Below are positions 55,720-64,000 of a stretch of DNA of 64,000 bases, one piece after another. Position 1 is the stretch's first letter. Each line of letters begins with the position of its first letter. A program made the position numbers and the translations under genes. The notes under the pieces are model-generated. The model was given only the letters and a program-made list of their open reading frames with translations, was not told where the DNA came from and did no database searches. The stretch is from Microbacterium endophyticum (GTDB taxonomy: Bacteria > Actinomycetota > Actinomycetes > Actinomycetales > Microbacteriaceae): assembly GCF_011047135.1 (NCBI RefSeq), contig NZ_CP049255.1:1984001-2048000 (forward strand), in the 5' to 3' direction.

Positions 55720-56724
55720 TTGTCTGAAAGATATGTCGACGACGCCGATTGGGCGCCGACTGCCGAGCAGTCCAGCGAGGACGATGAAGCCCAAGAGGGA
55801 AACATCCTCGCGGTAGAAGAGCGCGCCTCTGAGGCGGCCGAGCACATCGCCGTCCACGAGGTTTCTGAAGACGGTGAAGACGAGAGTGACGACGAGGAGT
55901 TGGACGACATCGAGATCAACGACCCCGAAGCCGATCGCATCGTGAACGATGCTCTTGAGATCGACGAGACAGCTGAGGTTGAAGCTGCCGCCGAGGTGCT
56001 CACGGATGCCCAGGCCGAAGATGAGGCCGAAGCCGAGGCAGAAGCTGCCGACGAAGTGACCCCCTACGACGGTCCCGAGCCTGACGCCGACGACGATGAC
56101 GTCGACCCATTCGAGGCTTTTCGCACCGAGCTGCGCTCACTTCCCGGCAAGTGGTACGTCCTGCACTCCTACGCAGGCTTCGAGCGCAAGGTGAAAGCCA
56201 ACATCGAGCAGCGCAAGTCGACGCTCGAGGTTGAAGAAGACATTTACCAGATCGAGGTCCCGATGGAGGACGTCGTCGAGATCAAGAATGGCCAGCGCAA
56301 GATGGTCACTCGCGTTCGAATCCCCGGCTACGTTCTCGTACGTATGGAGCTAAACGAAGACACCTGGTCGGTCGTGCGTCATACGCCCGGCGTCACGGGC
56401 TTTGTGGGCAACGCCCACAACCCGACACCGCTTCGATTTGAAGAGGCTTTCAATATGTTGAAGAGCCTTGTCGAGGTCAAGGAAGCTGCACCGACGAAGG
56501 CTGGCGCAACAAAGGGTGCTCCGGTCACTGCGCGCAGCATCGCGACTGAGGTCGACTTCGAAATCGGCGAAACCATCACGATCAAGGAGGGTTCGTTCGC
56601 GGGCCTTCCAGGTTCGATCAGCGAGATCAAGCCGGAAAGCGGCAAGCTCACTGTTCTGGTTTCGCTCTTCGAGCGTGAGACGCCGGTAGAGCTCTCATTC
56701 GATCAGGTCACGAAGCAGATCTGA
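55720..56724 (+). CDS. nusG: Transcription termination/antitermination protein NusG with acidic extension
   Basis: A 334-residue NusG, against about 180 in E. coli. The NGN domain starts at KWYVLHSYAGFERKVKANIE (near residue 142) and includes MVTRVRIPGYVLVRMEL and HTPGVTGFVG; the C-terminal KOW domain is EIGETITIKEGSFAGLPGSI. The first 135 residues are extremely Asp/Glu/Ala-rich and without basic residues over long spans, surely disordered. Such extensions are known in actinobacteria, though this is on the long side. The start codon appears to be TTG at 55720. Confidence 0.95.
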   Translation: MSERYVDDADWAPTAEQSSEDDEAQEGNILAVEERASEAAEHIAVHEVSEDGEDESDDEELDDIEINDPEADRIVNDALEIDETAEVEAAAEVLTDAQAEDEAEAEAEAADEVTPYDGPEPDADDDDVDPFEAFRTELRSLPGKWYVLHSYAGFERKVKANIEQRKSTLEVEEDIYQIEVPMEDVVEIKNGQRKMVTRVRIPGYVLVRMELNEDTWSVVRHTPGVTGFVGNAHNPTPLRFEEAFNMLKSLVEVKEAAPTKAGATKGAPVTARSIATEVDFEIGETITIKEGSFAGLPGSISEIKPESGKLTVLVSLFERETPVELSFDQVTKQI

Positions 56725-56814
56725 CGAATCTCCCATAGACCACCGCGATCCGGACAAGCCGGAATTGCGGGAGAACCGCAGCGATACGCGCTCGGTTCGA
56801 TGAAAGGAAAAAGA

Positions 56815-57246
56815 ATGGCACCGAAGAAGAAGGTGACCGGCCTGATCAAACTTCAGATCAAGGCTGGTGCTGCCAACCCGGCGCCGCCGATCGGGCCCGC
56901 GCTCGGTCAGCACGGCGTTAACATCATGGAGTTCTGCAAGGCGTACAACGCCGCGACCGAGTCGCAGCGTGGCAACGTCATCCCCGTAGAGATCACCGTC
57001 TACGAGGACCGCAGCTTCACGTTCATCCTGAAGACACCGCCGGCTGCGGAACTCATCAAGAAGGCCGCAGGCCTCCAGAAGGGGTCCGCAACGCCCCACA
57101 CCGTGAAGGTGGGCAAGCTCACCAAGGACCAGGTTCGCGAAATCGCTGAAGCGAAGCAGCCTGACCTGAACGCGAATGACATCGAGGCTGCCTCGAAGAT
57201 CATCGCCGGCACCGCCCGTTCCATGGGCATCACGGTTGAGGGCTGA
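56815..57246 (+). CDS. rplK: Ribosomal protein L11
   Basis: A 143-residue protein, standard length. [20 protein letters not shown] is the classical L11 N-terminus, [12 protein letters not shown] the linker and [12 protein letters not shown] the C-terminal end. It forms the GTPase-associated centre of 23S RNA with the stalk. A strong GAAAGGA site precedes the ATG at 56815. rplA follows 14 bases after the stop. Confidence 0.98.
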
Positions 57247-57260
57247 GGGAGATAACGACT

Positions 57261-57950
57261 ATGGCTACCAAGTCCAAGGCCTACGAGGCTGCCGCTGCGA
57301 AAATCGCAGCAGACAAGTTCTACACACCGACCGAAGCCGTCGCCCTGGCGAAGGAAACCGGTTCGGCGAAGTTCGACTCGACCGTCGAGGTTGCGCTCAA
57401 GCTCGCTGTTGACCCCCGCAAGGCGGACCAGATGGTGCGCGGCACCGTCATTCTGCCCCACGGAACGGGCAAGACGGCTCGCGTCATCGTCTTCGCAACG
57501 GGCCCCGCAGCCGAGGCAGCTATCGCTGCTGGTGCTGACGAGGTCGGTGGAGCCGAGCTCATCCAGAAGGTCGCCGATGGCTACACGTCGTTCGACGCTG
57601 CCGTATCGACCCCGGAGCTCATGGGCCAGGTTGGTCGTTTGGGTAAGGTTCTCGGTCCTCGTGGCCTGATGCCGAACCCGAAGACCGGAACCGTGACGCC
57701 TAACGCTGCCAAGGCAGTCGAAGACATCAAGGGTGGAAAGATCGAATTCCGCGTCGACAAGCACGCCAACGTGCACTTCGTCGTAGGTAAGGCATCGTTC
57801 ACGGCTGAGCAGCTCGACGAGAACATCACGGTTGCGCTTGACGAGATCGTTCGCCTCAAGCCCTCCAGCTCGAAGGGTCGCTACATCCAGAAGGGTGCTG
57901 TGTCGACGACGTTCGGTCCCGGCATCCCGCTGGACGTCAACGGTCTCTGA
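57261..57950 (+). CDS. rplA: Ribosomal protein L1
   Basis: A 229-residue protein, standard length. The signature [21 protein letters not shown] and [18 protein letters not shown] are clear. L1 builds the stalk near the E site and in many bacteria represses its own operon by binding the L11-L1 message. A 15-bp hairpin follows the stop, so rplJL is not continued in this window. Confidence 0.98.
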   Translation: MATKSKAYEAAAAKIAADKFYTPTEAVALAKETGSAKFDSTVEVALKLAVDPRKADQMVRGTVILPHGTGKTARVIVFATGPAAEAAIAAGADEVGGAELIQKVADGYTSFDAAVSTPELMGQVGRLGKVLGPRGLMPNPKTGTVTPNAAKAVEDIKGGKIEFRVDKHANVHFVVGKASFTAEQLDENITVALDEIVRLKPSSSKGRYIQKGAVSTTFGPGIPLDVNGL

Positions 57951-57973
57951 TCTCTTCAGATCACCTCACGAAA

Positions 57974-58007
57974 CGAAGGGGCTCCACCGCGAGGTGGGGC
58001 CCCTTCG
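57974..58007 (+). terminator. Terminator hairpin after rplA
   Basis: A 15-bp stem with one T-G pair (CGAAGGGGC ... GCCCCTTCG outer part, CCACC/GGTGG inner part) and loop GCGA. No T-run follows. It also stands at the end of the convergent lysE gene. Confidence 0.75.
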
Positions 58008-58021
58008 TCGTTGCCGCACAG

Positions 58022-58633
58022 CTAGCGCGCCACTATCAGACCGATGCCGAAAACAATCATGACGATCGCGACCATGGCGTCGATTATGCGCCATGACCGC
58101 GCACTACTCAGCGAGCGGGCGAGATATCGGGCGCCGAACCCCAGTGCAGAAAACCACGTAAGACTTGCGACGCCCGCACCAATTCCGAAAAGCCAGGGTG
58201 CTTGTTTCGTATTCGCGACCGAACCCAAGAGCAATAAGGTGTCGAGATACACGTGGGGGTTGAGCCAGGTGAGTGCGAGTGCCGTCGCTGCGACGGCCGC
58301 CCGCGAGGCCAACATTGGCGAGCTTGCCGATGCGTCGAGCCCCTCATCGCTCCCTTGAAGAGCGCGACGGCCAGCTAGGACGCCATAGCCGATCAGAAAG
58401 AGCCCGCCGCCCCACCGTGCGACCACCATGAACCACGAAGCTCTCTGAATGATCACGGCGAGGCCGGCAATCCCAGCGGCGATGAGCAGCACGTCGCTGA
58501 GCGTGCAGATCACGATCACCAAGCCGAAATGGTTCCGCCTCACTCCCTGTCGGATGACGAAGAGGTTTTGCGCACCGATCGCGGCGATAAGAGACAGCCC
58601 GACACCAAGCCCAGCCACAAGAGATTCCCACAC
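58022..58633 (-). CDS. lysE: LysE/ArgO-family basic amino acid exporter
   Basis: A 203-residue membrane protein with about six helices. The start GLGVGLSLIAAIGAQNLFVIRQG is the LysE hallmark, with the Asn-containing AIGAQN motif; TWLNPHVYLDTLLLLGSVA is the second conserved region. C. glutamicum LysE exports lysine and arginine. The start is GTG at 58633, with TAGCGT 6 bases upstream on its strand. Divergent from the LysG/ArgP-type regulator, the classical arrangement. Confidence 0.93.
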   Translation of the reverse strand: MWESLVAGLGVGLSLIAAIGAQNLFVIRQGVRRNHFGLVIVICTLSDVLLIAAGIAGLAVIIQRASWFMVVARWGGGLFLIGYGVLAGRRALQGSDEGLDASASSPMLASRAAVAATALALTWLNPHVYLDTLLLLGSVANTKQAPWLFGIGAGVASLTWFSALGFGARYLARSLSSARSWRIIDAMVAIVMIVFGIGLIVAR

Positions 58634-58639
58634 AGGAGC

Positions 58640-58696
58640 ACGCTAACCATCGCGCCATCTGGTGTATAGCGAATGATTCTTAAGAACCATTAGATT
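58640..58696. promoter_or_regulatory. lysE/lysG intergenic control region
   Basis: AATGATTCTTAAGAACCATT (58672-58691) is a 20-bp palindrome with one mismatched pair, a likely LysG-type regulator site. The lysE -10 is TAGCGT on the minus strand (58640-58645); the regulator -10 is TAGATT (58691-58696). Both transcripts look leaderless. Confidence 0.6.
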
Positions 58697-58702
58697 TACT
58701 TA

Positions 58703-59587
58703 ATGAACATCGATACCGAGCTTGCCCGCACACTCGCGGCGGTGCTGGACGAAGGCACGATGGACGCGGCGGCTCGTCGCCTCAATGTGACAGCATCTGC
58801 TGTCAGTCAACGTGTCAAGTCACTCGAAGAGCAGGTGGGAAGAGTGCTGCTCGTGCGCTCGAAACCCGTGCGCGCGACCCCGGCAGGTATGCGAATTGTG
58901 AGGTTTGCGCGACAAGTGGAGCTTCTCGCTCACGATGTTTCCGCCGGATTCGCAACGTCGAGTCCGACATCTGTTCCACTCGCTGTGAACGCTGATTCGC
59001 TCGGCACATGGTTTCTTGCGCCGCTCGCGCGCCTGTCATCGCGATTGAACGTGACCTTCGATCTTCATCGAGACGACCAGGACTTTACTGCGCAACTTCT
59101 CGAAACAGGTCAGGTTATGGGTGCCGTGACATCGACGGCTGTTCCTGTCGCTGGTTGCCGCCTGCAAGCCTTGGGCATCATGCGTTACGACGCCGTGGCA
59201 TCCGCTGAGTATGCCGAGCGATGGCTGGCGGGAGGGGCCGTCAGCGCGGCATTCGAGAGAGCACCCGTCGTGGAGTTCGATCGGCGTGATGACTTGCAAA
59301 GACAGTGGCTCGCCGCCCGCGGCATAAATCCGAGTGCGCCACCGCGGCATTATGTTCCCGCGTCACAAGACTTTGCCACCGCCGTCCATCTTGGGCTCGG
59401 CTGGGGCTTGCTCCCTCGTCCGCAGGCACAAGATGGTCTCGATTCGGGGAAGCTTGTGGCATTGGGCGGTGCGCACGTGGATGTGCCCCTCTACTGGCAG
59501 CAGTGGAATCTCCACTCCGACCTGCTCGACGCTGTCGCCTCCGACATCGTTGCGGAGGGCCGCCGAGTGCTCTTTCCGGCGGGTTAG
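58703..59587 (+). CDS. lysG: LysR-family regulator of lysE (LysG/ArgP type)
   Basis: A 294-residue regulator. The N-terminal winged helix is LARTLAAVLDEGTMDAAARR-like, followed by VTASAVSQRVKSLEEQVG. The effector domain has ADSLGTWFLAPLARLSSRL, typical of the ArgP/LysG subgroup that senses basic amino acids. It would activate lysE when lysine or arginine accumulates. Its 3' end overlaps the convergent oxidoreductase gene by 4 bases. Confidence 0.92.
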   Translation: MNIDTELARTLAAVLDEGTMDAAARRLNVTASAVSQRVKSLEEQVGRVLLVRSKPVRATPAGMRIVRFARQVELLAHDVSAGFATSSPTSVPLAVNADSLGTWFLAPLARLSSRLNVTFDLHRDDQDFTAQLLETGQVMGAVTSTAVPVAGCRLQALGIMRYDAVASAEYAERWLAGGAVSAAFERAPVVEFDRRDDLQRQWLAARGINPSAPPRHYVPASQDFATAVHLGLGWGLLPRPQAQDGLDSGKLVALGGAHVDVPLYWQQWNLHSDLLDAVASDIVAEGRRVLFPAG

Positions 59588-60585
59588 TCTTCGCTCACCT
59601 GCAGCACGATCTTGCCGCGAGTGTGGCCTTTTTCTAACTCGGTGTGGGCAGCGGCGGCATCCGCTAGATCAAACACCTGGTCGATGTAGACCTGAATTGA
59701 CCCCGACTCGAGGAGGCGACTGATCGTTGCAAGGGCGGCGCCGTCGGGAGCAACCTTGTAGCTCGTCGCCCGTAGGCCCCGCGATGATGCGGCCTCCGCA
59801 AAGCCTGGCCATGAACCCGTCGGCACGAGGATGTACATTCCGCCGGGACGCAGCACATCAAGAGACCTGGTGCCGGTTTCGTCATGAGTATTGCCCACGA
59901 GGTCGATCACCACGTCGACGTCGGCGACCTCGTCTTCGAATCGCTGCAGCGTGTAGTCGATGACTCTCGCGGCGCCGAGGTCCCTCAGCCAAGCAGAATT
60001 ATGTCCGGATGTCGTGGCTGTAACGCGGGCTCCGAAGTACGCCGCGAACTGAACGGCAAAGTGACCTACCCCGCCGCTCCCGGCGTGGATCAATATGCTC
60101 TGTCCCTCGTGGGCGCGCGCAGTTTCGACGACGATTCCCCACGCGGTAAGCGCTGCGAGTGGAACGCCGGCCGCTTCGACGTGTGAAAGGGCCGCAGGTT
60201 TACGCGCTACCGAAAGAGACGGAACAACGGCGTACTCTGCATAGCTCCCGCCGGTACGCGGAAATGGCAGCATTCCGAAGACTTCCGTACCACTCGGGAA
60301 AGGATGGTTTTCGAACGGGCTCTTCTCGACAACACCGCTGAAGTCGAAACCCAAAGTTGAGGGGAAGCCGGGTATTGCCGCGGATACACCGGCACCGGCG
60401 CGTGTCTTGGCATCGATGGGATTGATGCCAGCCGCGACGATTCTGACGAGCAGCTCTCCTAGAATCGGCGACGGGATAGGGACTTCTGCTTCGTGCAGCA
60501 CATCCTCGACCCCCGTGGTATCAAAGACGCAAGCCCGCATGGTCGCAGGCGAAGACTCGGTTGGATGTAGCGGCCGTTGTGACAT
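59584..60585 (-). CDS. Zinc-free medium-chain NADP-dependent oxidoreductase (quinone reductase-like)
   Basis: A 333-residue MDR-family enzyme. NPIDAKTRAG and GFDFSGVVE are the GroES-like N-terminal part; ILIHAGSGGVGHFAVQFAAYF is the NADP-binding AGSGGVG motif. No structural-zinc cysteine cluster is present. The C-terminal GHTRGKIVLQVSED is the family ending. Substrates may be quinones or enals. A GAGGAG site 7 bases before the ATG supports the start at 60585; an internal ATG 45 bases in (MRACVF) matches the core fold and is an alternative. Confidence 0.88.
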   Translation of the reverse strand: MSQRPLHPTESSPATMRACVFDTTGVEDVLHEAEVPIPSPILGELLVRIVAAGINPIDAKTRAGAGVSAAIPGFPSTLGFDFSGVVEKSPFENHPFPSGTEVFGMLPFPRTGGSYAEYAVVPSLSVARKPAALSHVEAAGVPLAALTAWGIVVETARAHEGQSILIHAGSGGVGHFAVQFAAYFGARVTATTSGHNSAWLRDLGAARVIDYTLQRFEDEVADVDVVIDLVGNTHDETGTRSLDVLRPGGMYILVPTGSWPGFAEAASSRGLRATSYKVAPDGAALATISRLLESGSIQVYIDQVFDLADAAAAHTELEKGHTRGKIVLQVSED

Positions 60586-60699
60586 TGGTCGCTCCTCAAA
60601 GGTGTAGCTGCGGCGGCAGCGCTAATGGGCCGTTCGTTGCCTCAGTAAACCCCGGGTTTGTCTCGCACGTGTTACGCGAGTGATACCACGTCGAGAAGC

Positions 60700-61338
60700 T
60701 CAGCGCGGATCCTCACCCGGCGCAAGCGGCTCAGCGAGCACGCTCTCCAGTCGCTCGCGCAAGCGCGCGGGCATGTCGACGACGCCCGGTGAAATGAGCC
60801 ACTGAATCTGAAGCCCATCCATGAGTGCGATGACATCTATGGCGGTATCAGTGCTGCGAATATCGGGCGAGCGGAGGAGCCCTCGTGAGCGGAGATTGTC
60901 GACGGCCGCGCCGAGGTCGAGACGCGATCCGTCGTAGCGACGCGAGAAGTATGGATGCGCGGGATGTGCGTGGTCGGTGGCTTCGGCCGACAGCACCGCG
61001 TACAAACTCACCAACCCGGGCGTCGATGCGTTATACGCACTGAGGCGCACTAGTCGTTCGAAATGATCAAGTCCATCGGCTTGCGGGCCGGGCGCGTCAG
61101 CGAAAATCTTTTCGTATGCGAGGCGGTCGCGTTCATCGAGAACCGCCTGCAAGAGGGCTTCTTTAGTAGGGAAGTGGTGGAGGAGCCCCGCGCGTGAGAC
61201 ACCGCAGTCTTCTGCGATCTTGCTCATGCTTGTCTGCCGGTATCCAACGGCGCCGAAGGCGGTGAATGCAGCTGAGATGATCTGCTCGCGTCGCACGCGA
61301 CCAGGTGCGTACGAACTCTGCGGCACGGCTTTGGGCAT
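60700..61338 (-). CDS. TetR/AcrR-family repressor
   Basis: A 212-residue repressor. The N-terminal helix-turn-helix is IISAAFTAFGAVGYRQTS then CGVSRAGLLHHFPTKEALL (residues 18-58); the ligand-binding C-terminal domain is all-helical. The start at 61338 follows a TACGGT hexamer by 6 bases. It diverges from the sugar isomerase operon over a large palindrome, so it most likely represses both directions. Confidence 0.9.
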   Translation of the reverse strand: MPKAVPQSSYAPGRVRREQIISAAFTAFGAVGYRQTSMSKIAEDCGVSRAGLLHHFPTKEALLQAVLDERDRLAYEKIFADAPGPQADGLDHFERLVRLSAYNASTPGLVSLYAVLSAEATDHAHPAHPYFSRRYDGSRLDLGAAVDNLRSRGLLRSPDIRSTDTAIDVIALMDGLQIQWLISPGVVDMPARLRERLESVLAEPLAPGEDPR

Positions 61339-61344
61339 GAAAAG

Positions 61345-61350
61345 ACCGTA
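61345..61350 (-). promoter_or_regulatory. -10 element of the TetR gene (leaderless)
   Basis: TACGGT on the minus strand, 6 bases before the ATG at 61338. The palindrome begins 11 bases further upstream, where the -35 would lie. Confidence 0.5.
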
Positions 61351-61361
61351 GCGCTAATTCG

Positions 61362-61401
61362 GTAGCACCAATACCTACACCTATGTCGGTATTGGTGCTA
61401 C
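61362..61401. promoter_or_regulatory. Large palindromic operator of the TetR-type repressor
   Basis: GTAGCACCAATACC (61362-61375), a 12-base spacer, GGTATTGGTGCTAC (61388-61401): perfect 14-base arms. A partial third half (GTAGCGCTAAT, 61349-61359) precedes it. The length suits two repressor dimers or an operator on each divergent promoter. Confidence 0.85.
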
Positions 61402-61469
61402 GCTCGTCGACACGGCAACGCCGTGGCGACGCGAAGACGCAGCGCCAGTTCAATCGATGAGGATGTAGC

Positions 61470-62267
61470 GTGACTGAGCCCCAACTCTCCCTCCAGCTTT
61501 ATACGGTGCGCGATGCGCTTGCCGAAGACCTTGATGGCACTTTGGCGCGGGTTTCTCGACTCGGTTTCCGGAATGTCGAAGCATTCGGTGCTGTGCAGCG
61601 GGCGACGGAACTCGCAGATGCGTTTGCTCGCTACGACCTTTCCTCGCCCACGATGCACGCAGCCCTGGTGACAGATGCGAACCGCGTGCCCGCCCCCGTG
61701 GACGAAGCAGTCTTCGACGCCGCCGGTCAACTCGGAGCACGCATCGTCATTGACCCCATGGTCGACCCCGTGCTCTGGGCCGCACCAGATGATGTTGCGC
61801 TTACAGCCGAACGCCTCAACGACGCCGCGGCGTTGGCTGCTTCGCGCGGCATCCGTGTCGGCTACCACAATCACTCTCACGAGTTCCATCACGAATTCGA
61901 TGGCGTCAGCGCATATGAGTACTTTGTCTCATTGCTCGACGACAAGGTTGTGCTCGAACTCGATGCGTATTGGGCTGCTGTTGGCAAACAGGATGTCGCG
62001 GCTCTCGCTACGCGTCTAGGAACGCGTCTCGTTGCTTTGCACGTGAAGGACGGCAGTATCGATGCGGACCCATTCCGTGCTGACTCCGCGGGACCTATCG
62101 ATCTCGGGCAGGTGGCCGCCGGGACGGGCGCGGTGCCGCTCGGTGACGTGCTCGACGCCGCCCAGAGTCTCGAGTTCGCGGTCGTCGAGTACGACGAATT
62201 CGCGGGCGATGTCTTCTCCGGTATCGAAGCGAGCGTGCAGTATCTCTCGAATCGAGGCGTGCGATGA
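61470..62267 (+). CDS. Sugar phosphate isomerase/epimerase (AP endonuclease 2 fold)
   Basis: A 265-residue TIM-barrel enzyme of the xylose-isomerase-like group (IolE/IolH/Hyi relatives). QLYTVRDALAEDLDGTLARV is the usual start, GYHNHSHEFHHEF and HVKDGSIDADP carry metal-binding His/Glu/Asp residues, and AVVEYDEFAGD the last metal Glu. Exact reaction unknown; inositol- or uronate-type sugars are typical. GTG start with GAGGA 6 bases upstream. First gene of a coupled operon with two Gfo/Idh/MocA dehydrogenases. Confidence 0.88.
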   Translation: MTEPQLSLQLYTVRDALAEDLDGTLARVSRLGFRNVEAFGAVQRATELADAFARYDLSSPTMHAALVTDANRVPAPVDEAVFDAAGQLGARIVIDPMVDPVLWAAPDDVALTAERLNDAAALAASRGIRVGYHNHSHEFHHEFDGVSAYEYFVSLLDDKVVLELDAYWAAVGKQDVAALATRLGTRLVALHVKDGSIDADPFRADSAGPIDLGQVAAGTGAVPLGDVLDAAQSLEFAVVEYDEFAGDVFSGIEASVQYLSNRGVR

Positions 62268-63394
62268 GCGCCACCGGCGGTCCCGTGGGCGTCGGCTTTA
62301 TCGGCGCTGGCATGATCAGTAACACCTACCTCGAAAATCTGACCTCATTTCCAGATGTCAGCGTCATCATCGTCGGTGACATCGACACTGAACGCGCAGC
62401 TGCGCAGGCGCAGAAGCACGGCGTGCCGTTTAGCGGTAGCCCTGACGAAGTGCTTGCGCACCCTGATGTGGAGATCGTCGTCAACCTCACGATTCCGCAG
62501 GCGCATGTCGCGGTGAGCCGCGCGGCGATTGCTGCGGGAAAACACGTGTGGTCTGAAAAGCCCATCGGCATAGATCGCGAATCGGCCCACTTGCTGCTGG
62601 CAGAGGCGGATGCCGCAGGCCTGAGGGTAGGCATAGCACCTGACACGATGCTCGGCCCCGGCCTGCAGAGCGCTCGCCGCGCTATTGCGCGTGGTGACAT
62701 CGGCGTGCCGCTTTCGGCGCATACGACGATGCAGTACATCGGCCCTGACACCTTCCACCCGAACCCGGAATTCTTGTTCGCCCGGGGTGCCGGACCGCTC
62801 TTCGATATGGGACCGTACTACGTCTCCGCCCTGGTCAACGTGTTCGGGCCGGTGGCTTCGGTCGCCGCTGTCGCGTCACGTGGACGTGACGTGCGAAGCA
62901 TTCAGGTCGGAGAGCGCGCAGGAACTGTATTTCCGGTAGAGGTAAACACGCACGTGCAGGCGATCGCTCGCTTTGAGAGCGGCGCGACGAGTGACAGCGT
63001 CTTCAGCTTCGATTCGGCACTTCCGCGAGCTGGCGTGATCGAAGTCAGCGGAACCGAGGGCACTCTCGTGATGGCCGATCCGAACATGTTCACGGGCGAC
63101 GTGAAGATCACGCGCGGTTCAGAGCAGACAGCATCCGGCCCACAGCCGTTGTGGGAAACGGTTCCCGTCGCAGGCACAGAGGGTGGAAGAGGACTGGGAG
63201 TGCTCGATCTGGCACGTGCCATCCGCTCGGGCGACCAACACATCGCGACAGGCGAGTTGGGTTTCCACGTACTCGACACGTTGCTGTCGATGGACGAGTC
63301 AGCGGCAGAGGGGCGCTTCATCGAGGTGGAGAGCACCGTGGGGGAGATTCCCCTCGTGCCGCTCGATCGCGATCCACGCCAGGCGACGCTGTGA
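62264..63394 (+). CDS. Gfo/Idh/MocA-family oxidoreductase
   Basis: A 376-residue NAD(P)-dependent sugar dehydrogenase. The Rossmann motif is VGVGFIGAGMISNTYLENL, the catalytic lysine lies in HVWSEKPIGIDRE, and FDMGPYYVSALVNVFGPV is the conserved middle. It overlaps both neighbours by 4 bases (ATGA and GTGA). Together with the isomerase it probably oxidises a cyclitol or sugar; substrate not readable. Confidence 0.92.
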   Translation: MSATGGPVGVGFIGAGMISNTYLENLTSFPDVSVIIVGDIDTERAAAQAQKHGVPFSGSPDEVLAHPDVEIVVNLTIPQAHVAVSRAAIAAGKHVWSEKPIGIDRESAHLLLAEADAAGLRVGIAPDTMLGPGLQSARRAIARGDIGVPLSAHTTMQYIGPDTFHPNPEFLFARGAGPLFDMGPYYVSALVNVFGPVASVAAVASRGRDVRSIQVGERAGTVFPVEVNTHVQAIARFESGATSDSVFSFDSALPRAGVIEVSGTEGTLVMADPNMFTGDVKITRGSEQTASGPQPLWETVPVAGTEGGRGLGVLDLARAIRSGDQHIATGELGFHVLDTLLSMDESAAEGRFIEVESTVGEIPLVPLDRDPRQATL

Positions 63395-64000
63395 CCGACG
63401 TTCCTTCCGGGCGACGCATCGGCGCAGGTTTCATCGGTGGCGGCTTCATGGCAGCCGTTCACTCACGTGCCGCGCGCGCGGCAGGGGCGCGTCTCGTGGC
63501 CGTCGCAAGCTCTTCTGTCGAACGGTCGCGCGAGGCAGCCGCAAGGCTCGGGATAGAGAACGGTGTCGACAGTGCTGAGGGCATTGCGGCTAGCCCGGAG
63601 ATCTCCGTCGTTCACGTGTGCACGCCTAATGCACAACACGTCGCCGACACCATGACCGCTCTCGGGCATCGAAAACACGTCATTTGCGAGAAACCGCTCG
63701 CGACGACCGTCCCCGATGCAATCGCTGTAGCGAATGCTGCGAGTGCTGCCGGAGTGGTGGGAGCTGTTCCGTTTATCTACCGCTATCACCCGACCGTGCG
63801 CCACGCGAGAGCGTTGATTTCCGCCGGCGAGATCGGCACAGTCTTAACTGTCGACGCGTCATATCTTCAGGACTGGTTGCTGGGCTCGGGTGAGACGAAT
63901 TGGCGAGTGGATGCCGCCTCCGGCGGGCAATCACGAGCGTTCGCCGACATCGGCTCCCACCTGTGCGACCTCATCGAGTTCGTGACGGGATCTCGCATCG
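63391..64000 (+). CDS. Second Gfo/Idh/MocA-family oxidoreductase, 3'-truncated by the window edge
   Basis: 203 residues are visible and the frame runs off the window. The Rossmann motif is IGAGFIGGGFMAAVHSRAAR, the catalytic lysine is in HVICEKPLATT, and AFADIGSHLCDLIEFV is the conserved central motif with the catalytic Asp/His. It starts at a GTG overlapping the previous stop. Two dehydrogenases plus one isomerase in a coupled unit is common in inositol or rare-sugar catabolism. Confidence 0.9.
   Translation, partial: MTDVPSGRRIGAGFIGGGFMAAVHSRAARAAGARLVAVASSSVERSREAAARLGIENGVDSAEGIAASPEISVVHVCTPNAQHVADTMTALGHRKHVICEKPLATTVPDAIAVANAASAAGVVGAVPFIYRYHPTVRHARALISAGEIGTVLTVDASYLQDWLLGSGETNWRVDAASGGQSRAFADIGSHLCDLIEFVTGSRI

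Overview
The window is a stretch of actinobacterial chromosome, most likely from a member of the Microbacteriaceae (order Micrococcales; the 16S gene looks close to Microbacterium). The evidence is the high-GC coding sequence with many GTG starts, an actinobacterial 16S-23S-5S operon, menaquinone rather than ubiquinone genes, and secE-nusG-rplK-rplA in their usual actinobacterial setting next to tRNA-Trp. About 60 protein genes, 4 tRNA genes, one rRNA operon and one insertion sequence can be supported. No CRISPR array or prophage is seen.

Layout. 1-10.4 kb: the end of a chromate transporter gene, then a menaquinone block (menA, menD, menF, menG and a long-chain prenyl diphosphate synthase) with a ferredoxin-NADP reductase and a hydrolase. 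10.4-15.2 kb: an iron-siderophore uptake locus (lipoprotein, ATPase, two FecCD permeases, divergent siderophore-interacting reductase) with two DtxR/IdeR-type iron boxes placed on its promoters. 15.2-22.1 kb: YajQ, an FBP-domain protein, a PfkB kinase, tRNA-Tyr with an IS481-family element inserted exactly behind it, a membrane protein, an inositol-monophosphatase-like enzyme and an M23 peptidase. 22.1-29.1 kb: tRNA-Thr, tRNA-Met, a GtrA-like membrane protein and the rRNA operon.

29.1-38.5 kb: a protein with a striking DRPYRPSG repeat tract directly behind the rRNA terminator, a HAD phosphatase, a second siderophore-interacting protein, a thioredoxin plus CsoR-family repressor operon, a TauE exporter, a MaoC-type dehydratase pair, murB and an aminotransferase. 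38.6-55.1 kb: an accessory-looking segment with an ABC exporter and two-component system, the glyoxylate bypass (aceB, aceA) with its RamB-type regulator, and a putrescine/GABA catabolic cluster (PucR regulator, gabT, flavin amine oxidase, Usp, APC permease, succinate-semialdehyde dehydrogenase). The cluster would feed polyamine carbon into succinate beside the glyoxylate genes.

55.2-58.0 kb: tRNA-Trp, secE, nusG, rplK, rplA. 58.0-64 kb: the lysE/lysG export pair, a quinone-oxidoreductase-like enzyme, and a TetR-controlled, divergently transcribed sugar (inositol-like) catabolic operon that runs off the window end.

A rule that recurs through the window is a TAnnnT-like hexamer 6-8 bases before the start codon with no Shine-Dalgarno sequence. 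It indicates leaderless transcription for about twenty genes and decides several start codons. Iron, persulfide/metal and TetR operators all overlap such leaderless promoters. No wholly new system could be demonstrated. The best leads are the repeat protein behind the rRNA operon, the thioredoxin/CsoR operon whose regulator lacks the metal-binding histidine, and the tRNA-Tyr/IS481 junction.
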